A DNA stretch of 60,155 bases. It comes from M55B167 sp964406095 (GTDB lineage: Bacteria; Verrucomicrobiota; Kiritimatiellia; RFP12; UBA1067). The position numbers were made by a program, and so were the translations under genes. Of the stretch, positions 1 to 7,626 are shown piece by piece (within the stretch, counting starts at the first letter, position 1; each line of letters begins with the position of its first letter). The notes beneath the pieces were generated by a model, which searched no databases, was not told the origin of the DNA, and was given only the letters and a program-made list of their open reading frames with translations. Location of the stretch: positions 1 through 60,155 of the forward strand of contig CAYOQJ010000097.1 of the NCBI GenBank assembly GCA_964406095.1, written 5' to 3'.

Positions 1-75
1 CGCATCTGCGGCGTTGTACGGCTTCCAGCATAGTCACTATAGCTGAAAACCGTGCGCCTTGCATCTACGACAAAA
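1..75. repeat. Imperfect extended palindrome at the window edge
   Basis: No gene is seen in the first 120 bases. The stretch reads as an imperfect palindrome centred near base 35, with a core ATAGTCACTAT flanked by GGCTTCCAGC on one side and GCTGAAAACC on the other; the outer arms (CGCATCTGCGGCG and CGCCTTGCATCTACG) match only loosely. It may continue past the left edge. It looks like an intergenic repeat element rather than coding sequence, but copy number cannot be judged from one window. Confidence 0.35.
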
Positions 76-120
76 TGGCAACTGCCGTTTTTAGGTTAAA
101 GTGTTTTTACAGATGCAACA

Positions 121-160
121 AAAAAAGAGCGTCGGAGCAAGCACTCCGACGCTCTTTTTA
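121..160. terminator. Bidirectional rho-independent terminator
   Basis: A perfect 11-bp stem (127-137 with 144-154, GAGCGTCGGAG/CTCCGACGCTC) has a 6-base loop. It is flanked by six A on the left and five T on the right, so it can act in both directions. It lies just downstream of the acyl carrier protein stop codon on the minus strand and would end that operon. Confidence 0.9.
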
Positions 161-175
161 GTTAAAAGAAAACCG

Positions 176-427
176 TTACAGCCGTGCTTTCACAAAATCG
201 CGCAGATTGGCGACCGAGCTGAAATTACGCACATCAAAATCACTATCTTCTATCATGATGCCGAAGGCCTCTTCTAAACCGACCACCAGTTCGAGCAGCG
301 ACACACTGTCAACTCCATATTCATCGATCAACGATGCGTCGGTCTGCATTTCACCGGGTGTTACGGAGAGGAAAAGTCTTTCGACAATCATCTCTTTAAG
401 TTTGCTCTCGATTTCTTTACTGTCCAT
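176..427 (-). CDS. Acyl carrier protein
   Basis: An 83-residue acidic protein with the phosphopantetheine attachment motif GVDSVSLLEL; the serine is S41. Length and helix pattern (ELVVGLEEAFGI after the motif) fit a free-standing acyl carrier protein. It would carry acyl groups as a thioester in the cytoplasm after modification by a holo-ACP synthase. A GGGGGA ribosome site sits 8 bases before the ATG. The zinc-ribbon membrane protein is immediately upstream in the same direction (22-base gap), suggesting co-transcription, and a strong terminator follows. No fatty-acid or polyketide synthase genes are adjacent, so it may be a secondary ACP rather than the main acpP; this is inference. Confidence 0.85.
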   Translation of the reverse strand: MDSKEIESKLKEMIVERLFLSVTPGEMQTDASLIDEYGVDSVSLLELVVGLEEAFGIMIEDSDFDVRNFSSVANLRDFVKARL

Positions 428-449
428 TGATTTCCCCCTGAGTTAGTGT

Positions 450-1061
450 TTATTGCAAACTGAGTTTTTTGTAAATCATCTGTTGATTATCCGCCAAAAC
501 GCTATTTTTCTTCATGTTCATAATCTGAAGAACAAGTATGATGACGAGTAAGATGAAAATGATCATAAATTGCAAACCGGATAGTCCGGCGATCGGTGGT
601 TCCGCTGTGGGAGGCACGGTTGTCTGGTCTGAAGAGTGCTTTTTCATCTTTTTATGACTCGTTGTTTTATCGGCACTCTTAACATCAGAATTAGCGGATG
701 CAACCTCTTTCTGAGCCTCTTCTTTCCCTTGTTTTACGGGGTTAGCTTCACTTTTTACGGGGTTAGCTTCACTGTCATTCCTCTTGTCTGTCTCCAGGAC
801 ATCTTTCTTTTTTGTGATAATCCCGGGGCTCTTATCAGTGGTGGGTTGTCCGGCGGAGTCGCCGCTTTTCACGTTGGCACTCTGTTCCGCCGACTTTTCA
901 GGGCTGTTATCTTTCTGGTCGGATGATTTCTTCTCTTTATCCTGTGTTTCAGTGATGTCAAAATCATTTTTGCAGCGTGGACACTTTTGTTTTGATGTTC
1001 TGCCGATGTCGAAAATCTGCATTTTGGTGTGACATGACGGGCACTCGACAATACGTTTCAT
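450..1061 (-). CDS. Zinc-ribbon protein with C-terminal membrane anchor
   Basis: A 203-residue protein of unknown function. The N-terminus has a zinc-ribbon knuckle pair, CPSC (C8, C11) and CPRC (C27, C30), as in MJ0042-type zinc fingers. The middle is low-complexity, charged and Lys/Glu/Ser/Pro-rich, with a small tandem SEANPVK repeat that is also a direct repeat in the DNA near 739-775. One hydrophobic segment lies near residues 163-183, followed by a short tail. The ATG at 1061 was chosen over an upstream one because AAGGAG lies 7 bases before it. The layout suggests a tail-anchored inner-membrane protein with its zinc ribbon in the cytoplasm. It probably shares an operon with the ACP gene. 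Confidence 0.7.
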   Translation of the reverse strand: MKRIVECPSCHTKMQIFDIGRTSKQKCPRCKNDFDITETQDKEKKSSDQKDNSPEKSAEQSANVKSGDSAGQPTTDKSPGIITKKKDVLETDKRNDSEANPVKSEANPVKQGKEEAQKEVASANSDVKSADKTTSHKKMKKHSSDQTTVPPTAEPPIAGLSGLQFMIIFILLVIILVLQIMNMKKNSVLADNQQMIYKKLSLQ

Positions 1062-1239
1062 GCTAATCTCCTTTTCGCGGTTCTTCTTATGAGCCTTACA
1101 TAATGCCATAAGAGAGCAGGTTTTTCAAGACGCGATAATTTCTAAGTTTGTCATTTGAAAATTAAAGGAACTCCAAATTTTTGCTTGGGTGTCCATGATT
1201 ATGACATGCTGCGGAATTTGCGAAGGATATTTCTCAAGC

Positions 1240-1269
1240 TTGTTGGGGCACTGTACAATGTGTTATTAT
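1240..1269 (+). promoter_or_regulatory. Possible sigma70-type promoter for the DUF493-nadD-rsfS operon
   Basis: TTGTTG (1240-1245) and TATTAT (1264-1269) are spaced by 18 bases, about 38 bases before the TTG start of the DUF493 gene. The site lies in the 246-base gap between divergent transcription units. This is a consensus match by eye only. Confidence 0.3.
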
Positions 1270-1307
1270 GTAGAGCAACGTTGCGGTGAAAGCCGGAAAC
1301 GGGCGAT

Positions 1308-1616
1308 TTGGCAGACAACATCTATTTAAAGTGGGCAATTGTGAATTTCAGATTGACTGATTGTACAGAGCGGGAGGTAAGCTATCCAGCAGAGTTTCAT
1401 TTACGGGTGATCTGTATAGATGACGTTAATGTTACCAGAGCACTCAGAGTCGTGCTTGAGAGCTACAATGTGACCGCAGAGTTGACTAAGACCAATCAAT
1501 CACACTCCGGGAGATACCAATCTTACGGTGTTTCGATCAAATTTATGAGCCGCGAAGATATGGTTATTTTTGATCGAGAGGTCAGAGCCATTCCCGGTGT
1601 GCGTATGCTTCTTTAG
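1308..1616 (+). CDS. DUF493 (YbeD-like) protein
   Basis: A 102-residue protein resembling the DUF493/YbeD family: a ferredoxin-like fold with the pattern YPAEFHLRVI near the start, a central SGRYQSYGVSIKF strand, and the family's ending (I)PGVRMLL. The role of the family is unknown; members are small cytoplasmic proteins proposed to act as regulatory domains. A TTG start is assigned because an in-frame TGA at 1287-1289 closes the frame upstream and no ATG or GTG precedes the conserved region. The gene ends as the ABC ATPase frame begins and probably leads an operon with it, nadD and rsfS. Confidence 0.7.
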   Translation: MADNIYLKWAIVNFRLTDCTEREVSYPAEFHLRVICIDDVNVTRALRVVLESYNVTAELTKTNQSHSGRYQSYGVSIKFMSREDMVIFDREVRAIPGVRMLL

Positions 1617-1648
1617 TGACTTTATACAAAACCAGTAAAAAAAATTTT

Positions 1649-2665
1649 ATGGCTACTGTCAGGCTTGAAAATCTCAATAAAATTTATGAAAACCGTTATC
1701 CTGCGGTCATCGATTTTAATCTGGGAATTGCTAATCGTGAGTTTATCGTTTTAGTCGGTCCGTCTGGATGCGGTAAATCTACGACTTTGCGTATGATTGC
1801 CGGACTTGAAAGTATAACGCACGGTAAAATTTTCATAGGCGAGCGCTGTGTCAACGAGATTGCTCCTAAAGACCGCGACATCTCAATGGTTTTTCAAAAT
1901 TATGCGCTCTACCCGCACATGAAGGTTTTTGACAATCTGGCTTTCGGTTTGAAACTACGCAAAATGCCCAAGACTGAGATACGGAACAGAGTGCATGAAG
2001 CCGCCCAAATTCTGGGTCTGGAAACATTGTTGCAACGCCTGCCCAAGCAGCTGTCGGGGGGGCAGCGTCAGCGAGTTGCTTTGGGCAGGGCGATTGTGCG
2101 TAATCCCAGTGTGTTTCTATTTGACGAACCACTCTCAAATCTTGATGCCAAAATGCGGGTTGAGATGCGTAGTGAGATCAATCGTCTGCATAATCGTTTA
2201 GAGGCAACGATGGTTTATGTCACTCATGATCAGATAGAAGCTATGACGTTAGGAAACCGGATTGTGGTCATGAACGAAGGACGCATTCAGCAGGTTGCTG
2301 ACCCTCTGACACTCTATAATTTTCCGGCCAACACCTTTACAGCAGGATTTATCGGAACACCGCCGATGAATCTGCTCGCTGGAGAGATGTTTGGTCGAGC
2401 GGGGATCACAATCGGGTGCCGACCTGAAAATTTGCGTGTTGTCGGAACGGATGATGATACAGGGGGAGTTGATTGCAGCGTTGATTTTGTTGAACCCATG
2501 GGCAGCGAAACCTATCTGCACCTGCGATTGTGCGATCAGGCTGTGATTACACGGGTTTCACCTGAACTGCGTTATTCCAGTGGTGAACGTGTTAAACTAC
2601 AGGTTGACTACAGCAAAGTCACTTTCTTCGATCGTTCAACCGGAGAGCGGGTAAATCAGCCATGA
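1649..2665 (+). CDS. ABC transporter ATP-binding protein, MalK/UgpC/MsmK type
   Basis: A 338-residue ATPase of the carbohydrate-uptake type 1 (CUT1) family. Visible motifs are Walker A GPSGCGKST (37-45), signature LSGGQ (135-139), Walker B VFLFDEP (D159, E160), the H-loop YVTHDQIEAMTLG, and a C-terminal TOBE-like region with the GCRPENLRV motif. The ATG at 1649 is preferred over the GTG at 1616, since MATVRLENL aligns with family N-termini. The 3' end overlaps nadD by four bases (ATGA), so the genes are translationally coupled. No permease or solute-binding protein is nearby, so it is an orphan ATPase, possibly shared by several sugar transporters as MsmK is in some Gram-positives (inference). 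Confidence 0.88.
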   Translation: MATVRLENLNKIYENRYPAVIDFNLGIANREFIVLVGPSGCGKSTTLRMIAGLESITHGKIFIGERCVNEIAPKDRDISMVFQNYALYPHMKVFDNLAFGLKLRKMPKTEIRNRVHEAAQILGLETLLQRLPKQLSGGQRQRVALGRAIVRNPSVFLFDEPLSNLDAKMRVEMRSEINRLHNRLEATMVYVTHDQIEAMTLGNRIVVMNEGRIQQVADPLTLYNFPANTFTAGFIGTPPMNLLAGEMFGRAGITIGCRPENLRVVGTDDDTGGVDCSVDFVEPMGSETYLHLRLCDQAVITRVSPELRYSSGERVKLQVDYSKVTFFDRSTGERVNQP

Positions 2666-3291
2666 AGTGTAATAGAATCGGCATATTGGGGGGTAGTTTT
2701 AATCCTGTTCACCTGGGTCATTTAAGTATGGCGGAAGTGGCAGCGGAGCAATTCCGACTTGATAAGGTTCTTTTTGTTCCGTGCAAGGTTTCACCTTTTA
2801 AAATAGGCGATGAAGCGGTGGTCAGCGATGCCGATCGGCTTGAGATGCTCAGAGTCAGTATTGCGGGTAACCGGCGTTTTGAAATTTCCGAGATCGAATT
2901 GAGCAGGGGGGGGGTCTCTTATTCGGTTGATACTGTGACAACACTTGAGGATATCTATCCTTCGTCGAAACTGTTTTTTATCATCGGCTCTGACTCGCTG
3001 ATGAATCTGTCGCAGTGGCATAAAATTCAGACTTTATTAACTCTGTGTGATTTTGTTATCATTGAAAGACCGAATGTGGACGAGCGACTTTTTATTGAAG
3101 GTGATATTCCTCATGATTGTATTGAACGATTACAACAGAATCGCGTCACAGGAAGGTTGATGGAAATATCTTCAACTGACATCCGGCGCAAGGTTGCCGC
3201 AGGCAGGTCGATTGCCGGATTGGTATCTCCCGCTGTTGAAAGTTACATAGTTACACATCAATTGTACCGACACAACTCCGACGAAATTTGA
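2662..3291 (+). CDS. nadD: Nicotinate-nucleotide adenylyltransferase
   Basis: A 209-residue enzyme that transfers AMP from ATP to nicotinate mononucleotide, forming deamido-NAD in NAD biosynthesis. The nucleotidyltransferase motif GGSFNPVHLGH (10-20) matches the family GSFDPxHxGH, and ISSTDIRRK near the C-terminus matches ISSTxIR. Length is normal for bacterial NadD. It overlaps the ABC ATPase by ATGA and is followed by rsfS, a widely conserved nadD-rsfS pairing that supports both calls. Confidence 0.95.
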   Translation: MKCNRIGILGGSFNPVHLGHLSMAEVAAEQFRLDKVLFVPCKVSPFKIGDEAVVSDADRLEMLRVSIAGNRRFEISEIELSRGGVSYSVDTVTTLEDIYPSSKLFFIIGSDSLMNLSQWHKIQTLLTLCDFVIIERPNVDERLFIEGDIPHDCIERLQQNRVTGRLMEISSTDIRRKVAAGRSIAGLVSPAVESYIVTHQLYRHNSDEI

Positions 3292-3393
3292 GCGGCAATT
3301 TGGGCTGGTATTCTGCAGTAAATGCAGCAGAGCAAACTACAGGCCAGTTAATGTAATGGTTTCAAGCTGGGGTTGTGATACGGTAGCGTCAGG

Positions 3394-3813
3394 ATGATGA
3401 CTGGCTTGTCTGATGATTTAGATTGGGTTGCGCTCGCGCTTAGCGGGGCAGATTTAGTGGAGGTAATTATTAAACCGGAACAGATGGCAGAAGAGATTGT
3501 AAATGCACTCGAGGCTAAACAGGGTGAAGATATCAAGGTATTCGATGTACGCGGAAAATCGTCGGTGACCGACTTCTACGTTGTTGCCTCGGGAAATTCG
3601 GCACCACATCTGAGGGCACTGGTTTCCGAGGCCAGTCGCCACATGAAAAGGGTAAAAGTTAAAAGCTTCAGAAGCTCCGGAGAAGCTGAAAGCGGGTGGG
3701 TGGTTGTTGATTTCATAGATGTTGTTGTGCATCTTTTTTCAAGGGAGGCACGTGCTTATTATGCGATTGAAAAGCTCTGGGATGGCTCCGAAGATCAGTT
3801 GATCGTGAAATAA
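3394..3813 (+). CDS. rsfS: Ribosomal silencing factor RsfS
   Basis: RsfS/YbeB/Iojap family: binds ribosomal protein L14 of the 50S subunit and blocks subunit joining when nutrients are short. Recognisable blocks are FDVRGKSSVTDFYVVASG, SGWVVVDFIDVVVHLF and the ending YYAIEKLW. The open frame from 3394 gives 139 residues, longer than usual at the N-terminus. The E. coli start would align near residue 24, where GGAGG (about 3460) precedes ATT codons, while the next ATG is at 3484. The true start is therefore uncertain. The 3' end overlaps the convergent anti-sigma-like gene by 19 bases. Confidence 0.9.
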   Translation: MMTGLSDDLDWVALALSGADLVEVIIKPEQMAEEIVNALEAKQGEDIKVFDVRGKSSVTDFYVVASGNSAPHLRALVSEASRHMKRVKVKSFRSSGEAESGWVVVDFIDVVVHLFSREARAYYAIEKLWDGSEDQLIVK

Positions 3814-4229
3814 CTTTCCTCATCCAGTCCCTGCATCTGTAACAGCAACGCGGCAAGTGCCGCTGTGGATGTTGCGTCCTCTCTGTTCGGCAACATTTCC
3901 TCTTCACTGGAAACAATGCACAATTGATTCAGGATAATCCTGTGCCGGTTTAAATCACGTTCGGCTTGCAGATTTGAAAGACCGGCATAAAGCAGAAAAA
4001 TAGCGGCGACTGATGCGGTTAAACGCATTAGAAAACGAATCTTTGACCGGAATCTGCGTCGCAAGGCAGATCGGCGCGCCTCAGTATGTATAGAATCAAT
4101 TACCGCTTCAGCAGGGGAGTCGCAGTATTGCTCGAGCAGATCAGATGAAAACAAACCTGTAACTGCACTCATTTCCCTTTCAAACTCCAAAACTTCGGCT
4201 TCAAGGGTTTTATCAATCATTTCATTCAT
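3795..4229 (-). CDS. Probable membrane anti-sigma factor
   Basis: A 144-residue protein with no strong family match by eye. One hydrophobic segment (LTASVAAIFLLYAGL, near residues 69-83) follows a basic stretch RRRFRSKIRF, predicting an N-terminal cytoplasmic part of about 65 residues and an extracytoplasmic tail. Its start overlaps the stop of the ECF sigma gene by ATGA, the usual arrangement for a cognate anti-sigma factor. No zinc-binding HxxxCxxC motif is seen, so it is not a classic ZAS-domain protein. Function rests mainly on context. Its last codons overlap rsfS on the other strand. Confidence 0.6.
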   Translation of the reverse strand: MNEMIDKTLEAEVLEFEREMSAVTGLFSSDLLEQYCDSPAEAVIDSIHTEARRSALRRRFRSKIRFLMRLTASVAAIFLLYAGLSNLQAERDLNRHRIILNQLCIVSSEEEMLPNREDATSTAALAALLLQMQGLDEESYFTIN

Positions 4230-4801
4230 TGCGTCACCTCCGTTAAATGTGACCTAATTTTTGTCATCGCGTCGCGCATTCTGCCCAGGGCGGTGTTAAT
4301 TGAAATCCCGAGCACATCGGCTATCTCCTTGAAGGCGAGATGACCCTCGACCCGCATCAAAAACACATCGCGTTGACCGCTGGGCAGCTTATCTGCAAAC
4401 TGCATAACCCTGACGGTTAAATCACGGGTTTCCAGCTGACCGGCAGGATCCGAGCCCTGTGCTGAAAGCCGATCAACCAGCGGCGCCTTATCAGCGGAGC
4501 CGGAGGGTTGATCCAGCGTCAGATCCGGTCTGTGCTTGCGTCTGAAATCAATTACACGGTTCCGCGCAATTGTCCACAACCAAGCTTTGAATGAAACATC
4601 TCTGAAAAGTTCAGCTTTGCTGACAACCTTGAACCAAACATCCTGATAGATATCTTCAGCGTCCGCTCGGTTACTAAGTGCCGAGACCAGCCAGGCGAAT
4701 AAATGCCGACGATACCGCAGCTCCAATACATTAAATGCCTGCGCATCACCCCGCAGATACAAAGCAATCAGTTCGGCATCACTGGTTTCATTCAACTGCA
4801 T
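4226..4801 (-). CDS. ECF-type RNA polymerase sigma factor
   Basis: A 191-residue sigma70-family factor with only regions 2 and 4. Region 2 is seen in YRRHLFAWLVSALSN, ADAEDIYQDVWFKV and WLWTIARNRVIDFRR; region 4 has the HTH GHLAFKEIADVLGISINTALGRM preceded by LPSGQRDVFLMR. It would redirect RNA polymerase to a specific regulon, held in check by the membrane protein encoded next. The ATG at 4801 is used; a GTG three codons upstream is also possible. The intergenic DNA upstream carries a 12-bp tandem repeat and AT-rich palindromes that could be promoter elements. Confidence 0.9.
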   Translation of the reverse strand: MQLNETSDAELIALYLRGDAQAFNVLELRYRRHLFAWLVSALSNRADAEDIYQDVWFKVVSKAELFRDVSFKAWLWTIARNRVIDFRRKHRPDLTLDQPSGSADKAPLVDRLSAQGSDPAGQLETRDLTVRVMQFADKLPSGQRDVFLMRVEGHLAFKEIADVLGISINTALGRMRDAMTKIRSHLTEVTQ

Positions 4802-4847
4802 AATCTTCACCGGTACTAACGGTTCAACATTAGATTTATTGACTTGA

Positions 4848-4871
4848 ACAAAGATAAAAACAAAGATAAAA
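4848..4871. repeat. Two tandem copies of ACAAAGATAAAA upstream of the sigma gene
   Basis: Two perfect 12-bp units (4848-4859 and 4860-4871) lie about 50 bases upstream of the sigma factor start. A further near-palindrome CATAA-TATATG-TTATG is at 4891-4906. The rest of 4802-4993 is AT-rich and shows no gene. A regulatory role is possible but unproven. Confidence 0.5.
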
Positions 4872-4993
4872 AACTGCCGATTTTATGTCGCATAATATAT
4901 GTTATGTAAACTAATGCCGACAGGCACTCTAATTTTATCCCGCTAATTAACAAAGTGTTGATTAAAACTCTACGGTTTTTTTGTTATCTAGTT

Positions 4994-6118
4994 TTATTGT
5001 TGTTCGCGTTCTTTAATCAAGGTATCCGCAAGTTGTTGAAAGCGCGGCAGGGTATGTGCGTAAAACATTTTCATCCCAGCACAGATGCGGCTCAACTTGT
5101 TTGCTGCTCCGGCGGTATGTCCGACGCGATTTTTAGGGCAGTCACCGGCGCAGAAACGAAAATATGGGCAGTTCAGGCAATCTTGGTGCAAATCTCGTTT
5201 GCGTGCTCCGAAATCACGATAAATCTCGGATTCGCTCAACTCTTCCCAACTGTGTGTCATGATGTTGCCCAGCTTCAACTCGGGCAGTACATGAAAATCG
5301 CAGGGGTAGACATCGCCGTTATATTCCACCACAAAATATTGGCGACAATCCTGTCCGGTTGTACAGGATATATCCTCACCTGTAACCATTTTGGCAATAA
5401 CCGCGTCAAAAAGTCTCACGGAAATGCGGCGGGTATCATTGGCAAACCAGTGATCGAAGATTTTGCAAAGGAACTCCCCCCACTCTTCACCTGAGATGCA
5501 GTAATAGGGCATATCACCATTTTGATCGATCTCAACGCACTCGATGAACTGCAGAAACTCAGCTTCTACTTCTTGCACAAGATAATCATAGATTTCCAGC
5601 GGATAGTGGAGGTTGTGCTGACTGACGAGGGTTAGGATATTAAACGCGGCACCATGTTTTTTCAAGGTATTGAGTCCATTGATCACCTGTGCATGCGATC
5701 CTCTGCCGACGGCATCCAAGCGAGCGGCATCGTGCAACTTTGATGGTCCATCCAGACTAACACCGGTCAGAAAGCCGCAGGACTTGAAAATACGAGCAAA
5801 ACGATCGGTGATCAGGGTGGCATTAGTTTGCACCGAGTTAGATACCTGGACTCGCGGACGTCCGAAGGCCATCTGCATATCAACAGCCATTTCGTAGAAG
5901 GACTCTCCCATCAACAGAGGTTCCCCCCCCTGCCAGACAAAGGAGTAAACCGGCTGTGGTGTGGCAAGATAACTCTCCATCATCCGTTCCAGAATAGCTT
6001 CGGACATGCGGTGGACTTTAGTTTCGGGGAACATTTCGCAATGATCCAGATAAAAGCAGTATTCACACCGCAAATTACAATCTGCGGATGCAGGTTTTAT
6101 AAGCAGAGAAAAATTCAT
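4994..6118 (-). CDS. Anaerobic sulfatase-maturating enzyme (radical SAM/SPASM)
   Basis: A 374-residue radical-SAM enzyme that oxidises the active-site Cys (or Ser) of sulfatases to formylglycine without oxygen. The SAM cluster motif is CNLRCEYC (C14, C18, C21). WQGGEPLLMG matches the anSME WQGGEPTLxG signature, and the C-terminal SPASM cysteines (CTTGQDC, YPCDFHV, CLNCPYFRFCAGDCPKNR) would bind two auxiliary 4Fe-4S clusters. The start MNFSLLIKPASADCN is typical of the family. It stands alone, far from any sulfatase, yet three formylglycine-type sulfatases occur in this window with CxAxR or CxPxR motifs, the substrates of this class. It implies anaerobic life. Confidence 0.93.
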   Translation of the reverse strand: MNFSLLIKPASADCNLRCEYCFYLDHCEMFPETKVHRMSEAILERMMESYLATPQPVYSFVWQGGEPLLMGESFYEMAVDMQMAFGRPRVQVSNSVQTNATLITDRFARIFKSCGFLTGVSLDGPSKLHDAARLDAVGRGSHAQVINGLNTLKKHGAAFNILTLVSQHNLHYPLEIYDYLVQEVEAEFLQFIECVEIDQNGDMPYYCISGEEWGEFLCKIFDHWFANDTRRISVRLFDAVIAKMVTGEDISCTTGQDCRQYFVVEYNGDVYPCDFHVLPELKLGNIMTHSWEELSESEIYRDFGARKRDLHQDCLNCPYFRFCAGDCPKNRVGHTAGAANKLSRICAGMKMFYAHTLPRFQQLADTLIKEREQQ

Positions 6119-6219
6119 GGCAAGTCAACTCTCAGGTTTTGTGCGGGCACAGGCAGGTATGTCGCAAGACAGCAATATACTCCTTTGTCCGCAGATATAT
6201 CTCTATCTCTAAATACATG

Positions 6220-7140
6220 TTAAAAATCAGCGGTCAGCATTTTTTTCATCTCATTGATGCGACGGATGATCTGTGATTTCTTTAATGTTTCAAAGCGCTC
6301 AAGACTGAAGCCCTCAACACCGAATGATGCGAAAACAGTGGCATTCAGCAACGCCGCACGCATTGATTTTTCGGTAACGCGTCCATAGCGTGCCAGATAA
6401 CCCATGAAAGCTCCGGCATAAGAATCTCCGGCACCGGTGGGGTCTCTCAAATCCTGGACGGGATAGGCAGGAGCGATGAAGATTCCCTTTTTAGAGAAGA
6501 GCAGCGCGCCGTGTTCCCCGCGTTTTATCACAACATACTCAGGACCCATTTTAAGCAACTCCGCGGCGCAGTCACGCATATTGTAGCGTCCGCTCAGCAT
6601 TCGGGCCTCGCTGTCATTGACAGTCAGCAAGTTGACCCGTTTGATCACACGTTTCAGGGCTGGTCTTGCGATGTCGATCCACAGATTCATGGTATCAAGT
6701 GCCACAAAGCGCGTTTTTTCGGCTTGGCGCAGCACATGCATCTGCAGTTCAGGCTGAATGTTACCAAGCAGTACAAAGGGAGCTTTTTTATAAGCCGGGG
6801 GCACTCTGGGTTTAAAATCAGCGAAGACACCGAGCTCGGTTTTGAGTGTCTGCCGATCAATCATATTTTCATCATAAACACCCGCCCAGCGAAATGTTTT
6901 TCCTTCAATCTGCTGAACCCCCTGAAGATCGGTACCGAAATGCCGCCACCTTTCAAAAAAGTCGGTGGGAAAATCATCACCCACAATACCAACGGCACCG
7001 GTATTGACGAAAAAAGAGGCTGCGGCAGTGCTGTACGGCAGCGAACCACCCAGCAAATCCTTACGATCCTCTCTCAGTGTTTTGATATCATCAATTCCGA
7101 TTGAACCGACGATCCATAATTTAATCTGTTCTTTTTCCAT
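6220..7140 (-). CDS. PfkB-family carbohydrate kinase
   Basis: A 306-residue sugar or nucleoside kinase. It has the N-terminal glycine motif LLGGSLPYSTAAASFF, and the C-terminal PfkB signature DPTGAGDSYAGAFMGYLA, including the GAGD anion hole and catalytic Asp. The exact sugar substrate cannot be told. The ATG at 7140 was chosen because AAGGA lies about 12 bases before it and earlier starts run into aroQ. It is the last gene of a long leftward housekeeping run. Confidence 0.85.
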   Translation of the reverse strand: MEKEQIKLWIVGSIGIDDIKTLREDRKDLLGGSLPYSTAAASFFVNTGAVGIVGDDFPTDFFERWRHFGTDLQGVQQIEGKTFRWAGVYDENMIDRQTLKTELGVFADFKPRVPPAYKKAPFVLLGNIQPELQMHVLRQAEKTRFVALDTMNLWIDIARPALKRVIKRVNLLTVNDSEARMLSGRYNMRDCAAELLKMGPEYVVIKRGEHGALLFSKKGIFIAPAYPVQDLRDPTGAGDSYAGAFMGYLARYGRVTEKSMRAALLNATVFASFGVEGFSLERFETLKKSQIIRRINEMKKMLTADF

Positions 7141-7168
7141 AAAGACTTTATTCCTTTTCACTAAAAAA

Positions 7169-7621
7169 TCAGGATATCTTCTTTTTATCATGCCCGATGC
7201 TTGAAACCAGTGCTTGGATTGCCAGTTGATAACCCTTGCTACCGAAACCCATTATCTGGCCAATGCACACTGCGGCGGTCAGCGAGTAATGCCTGAAAGA
7301 ATCACGCTTGTGTGTATTGGAAAGGTGTACCTCAACCGTCGGCAGACCGCACGCGGCTATCGCGTCTCGCAGAGCAACACTGCTGTGCGTATAGGCTGCA
7401 GGATTGATAACAATTCCGTCGTAAACGCCTACGGCATCTCCGATAATCGCAACCAACTCTCCCTCGATATCACTTTGAAAAAACTTGACTTGAACCCCTT
7501 TTGATTGCGCGTAATCTCTTGTTTTCGCACAGATATGCTCAAGAGTTTCACAGCCGTAAATTGCCGGCTCACGTTTGCCAAGTAAACCCAGATTGGCTCC
7601 GTTAACAACTAGAATTTTCAT
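7169..7621 (-). CDS. aroQ: 3-dehydroquinate dehydratase, type II
   Basis: A 150-residue enzyme converting 3-dehydroquinate to 3-dehydroshikimate in aromatic amino acid synthesis. The N-terminal motif NGANLGLLGKREPAIYG carries the catalytic Arg and Tyr of the type II family. NPAAYTHSSVALRDAI and EVHLSNTHKRDSFRHYS match substrate-binding loops, with the catalytic His in the latter. Two family positions are altered (NGA for NGP, GLLG for NLLG). The ATG at 7621 has AGGA about 10 bases upstream; a TTG three codons earlier overlaps the ricT stop. Confidence 0.95.
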   Translation of the reverse strand: MKILVVNGANLGLLGKREPAIYGCETLEHICAKTRDYAQSKGVQVKFFQSDIEGELVAIIGDAVGVYDGIVINPAAYTHSSVALRDAIAACGLPTVEVHLSNTHKRDSFRHYSLTAAVCIGQIMGFGSKGYQLAIQALVSSIGHDKKKIS

Positions 7622-7626
7622 GATTA

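Noticed and set aside
739..775. Direct repeat inside the zinc-ribbon protein gene as a regulatory element
   Set aside because: It encodes the in-frame tandem SEANPVK and needs no other explanation.
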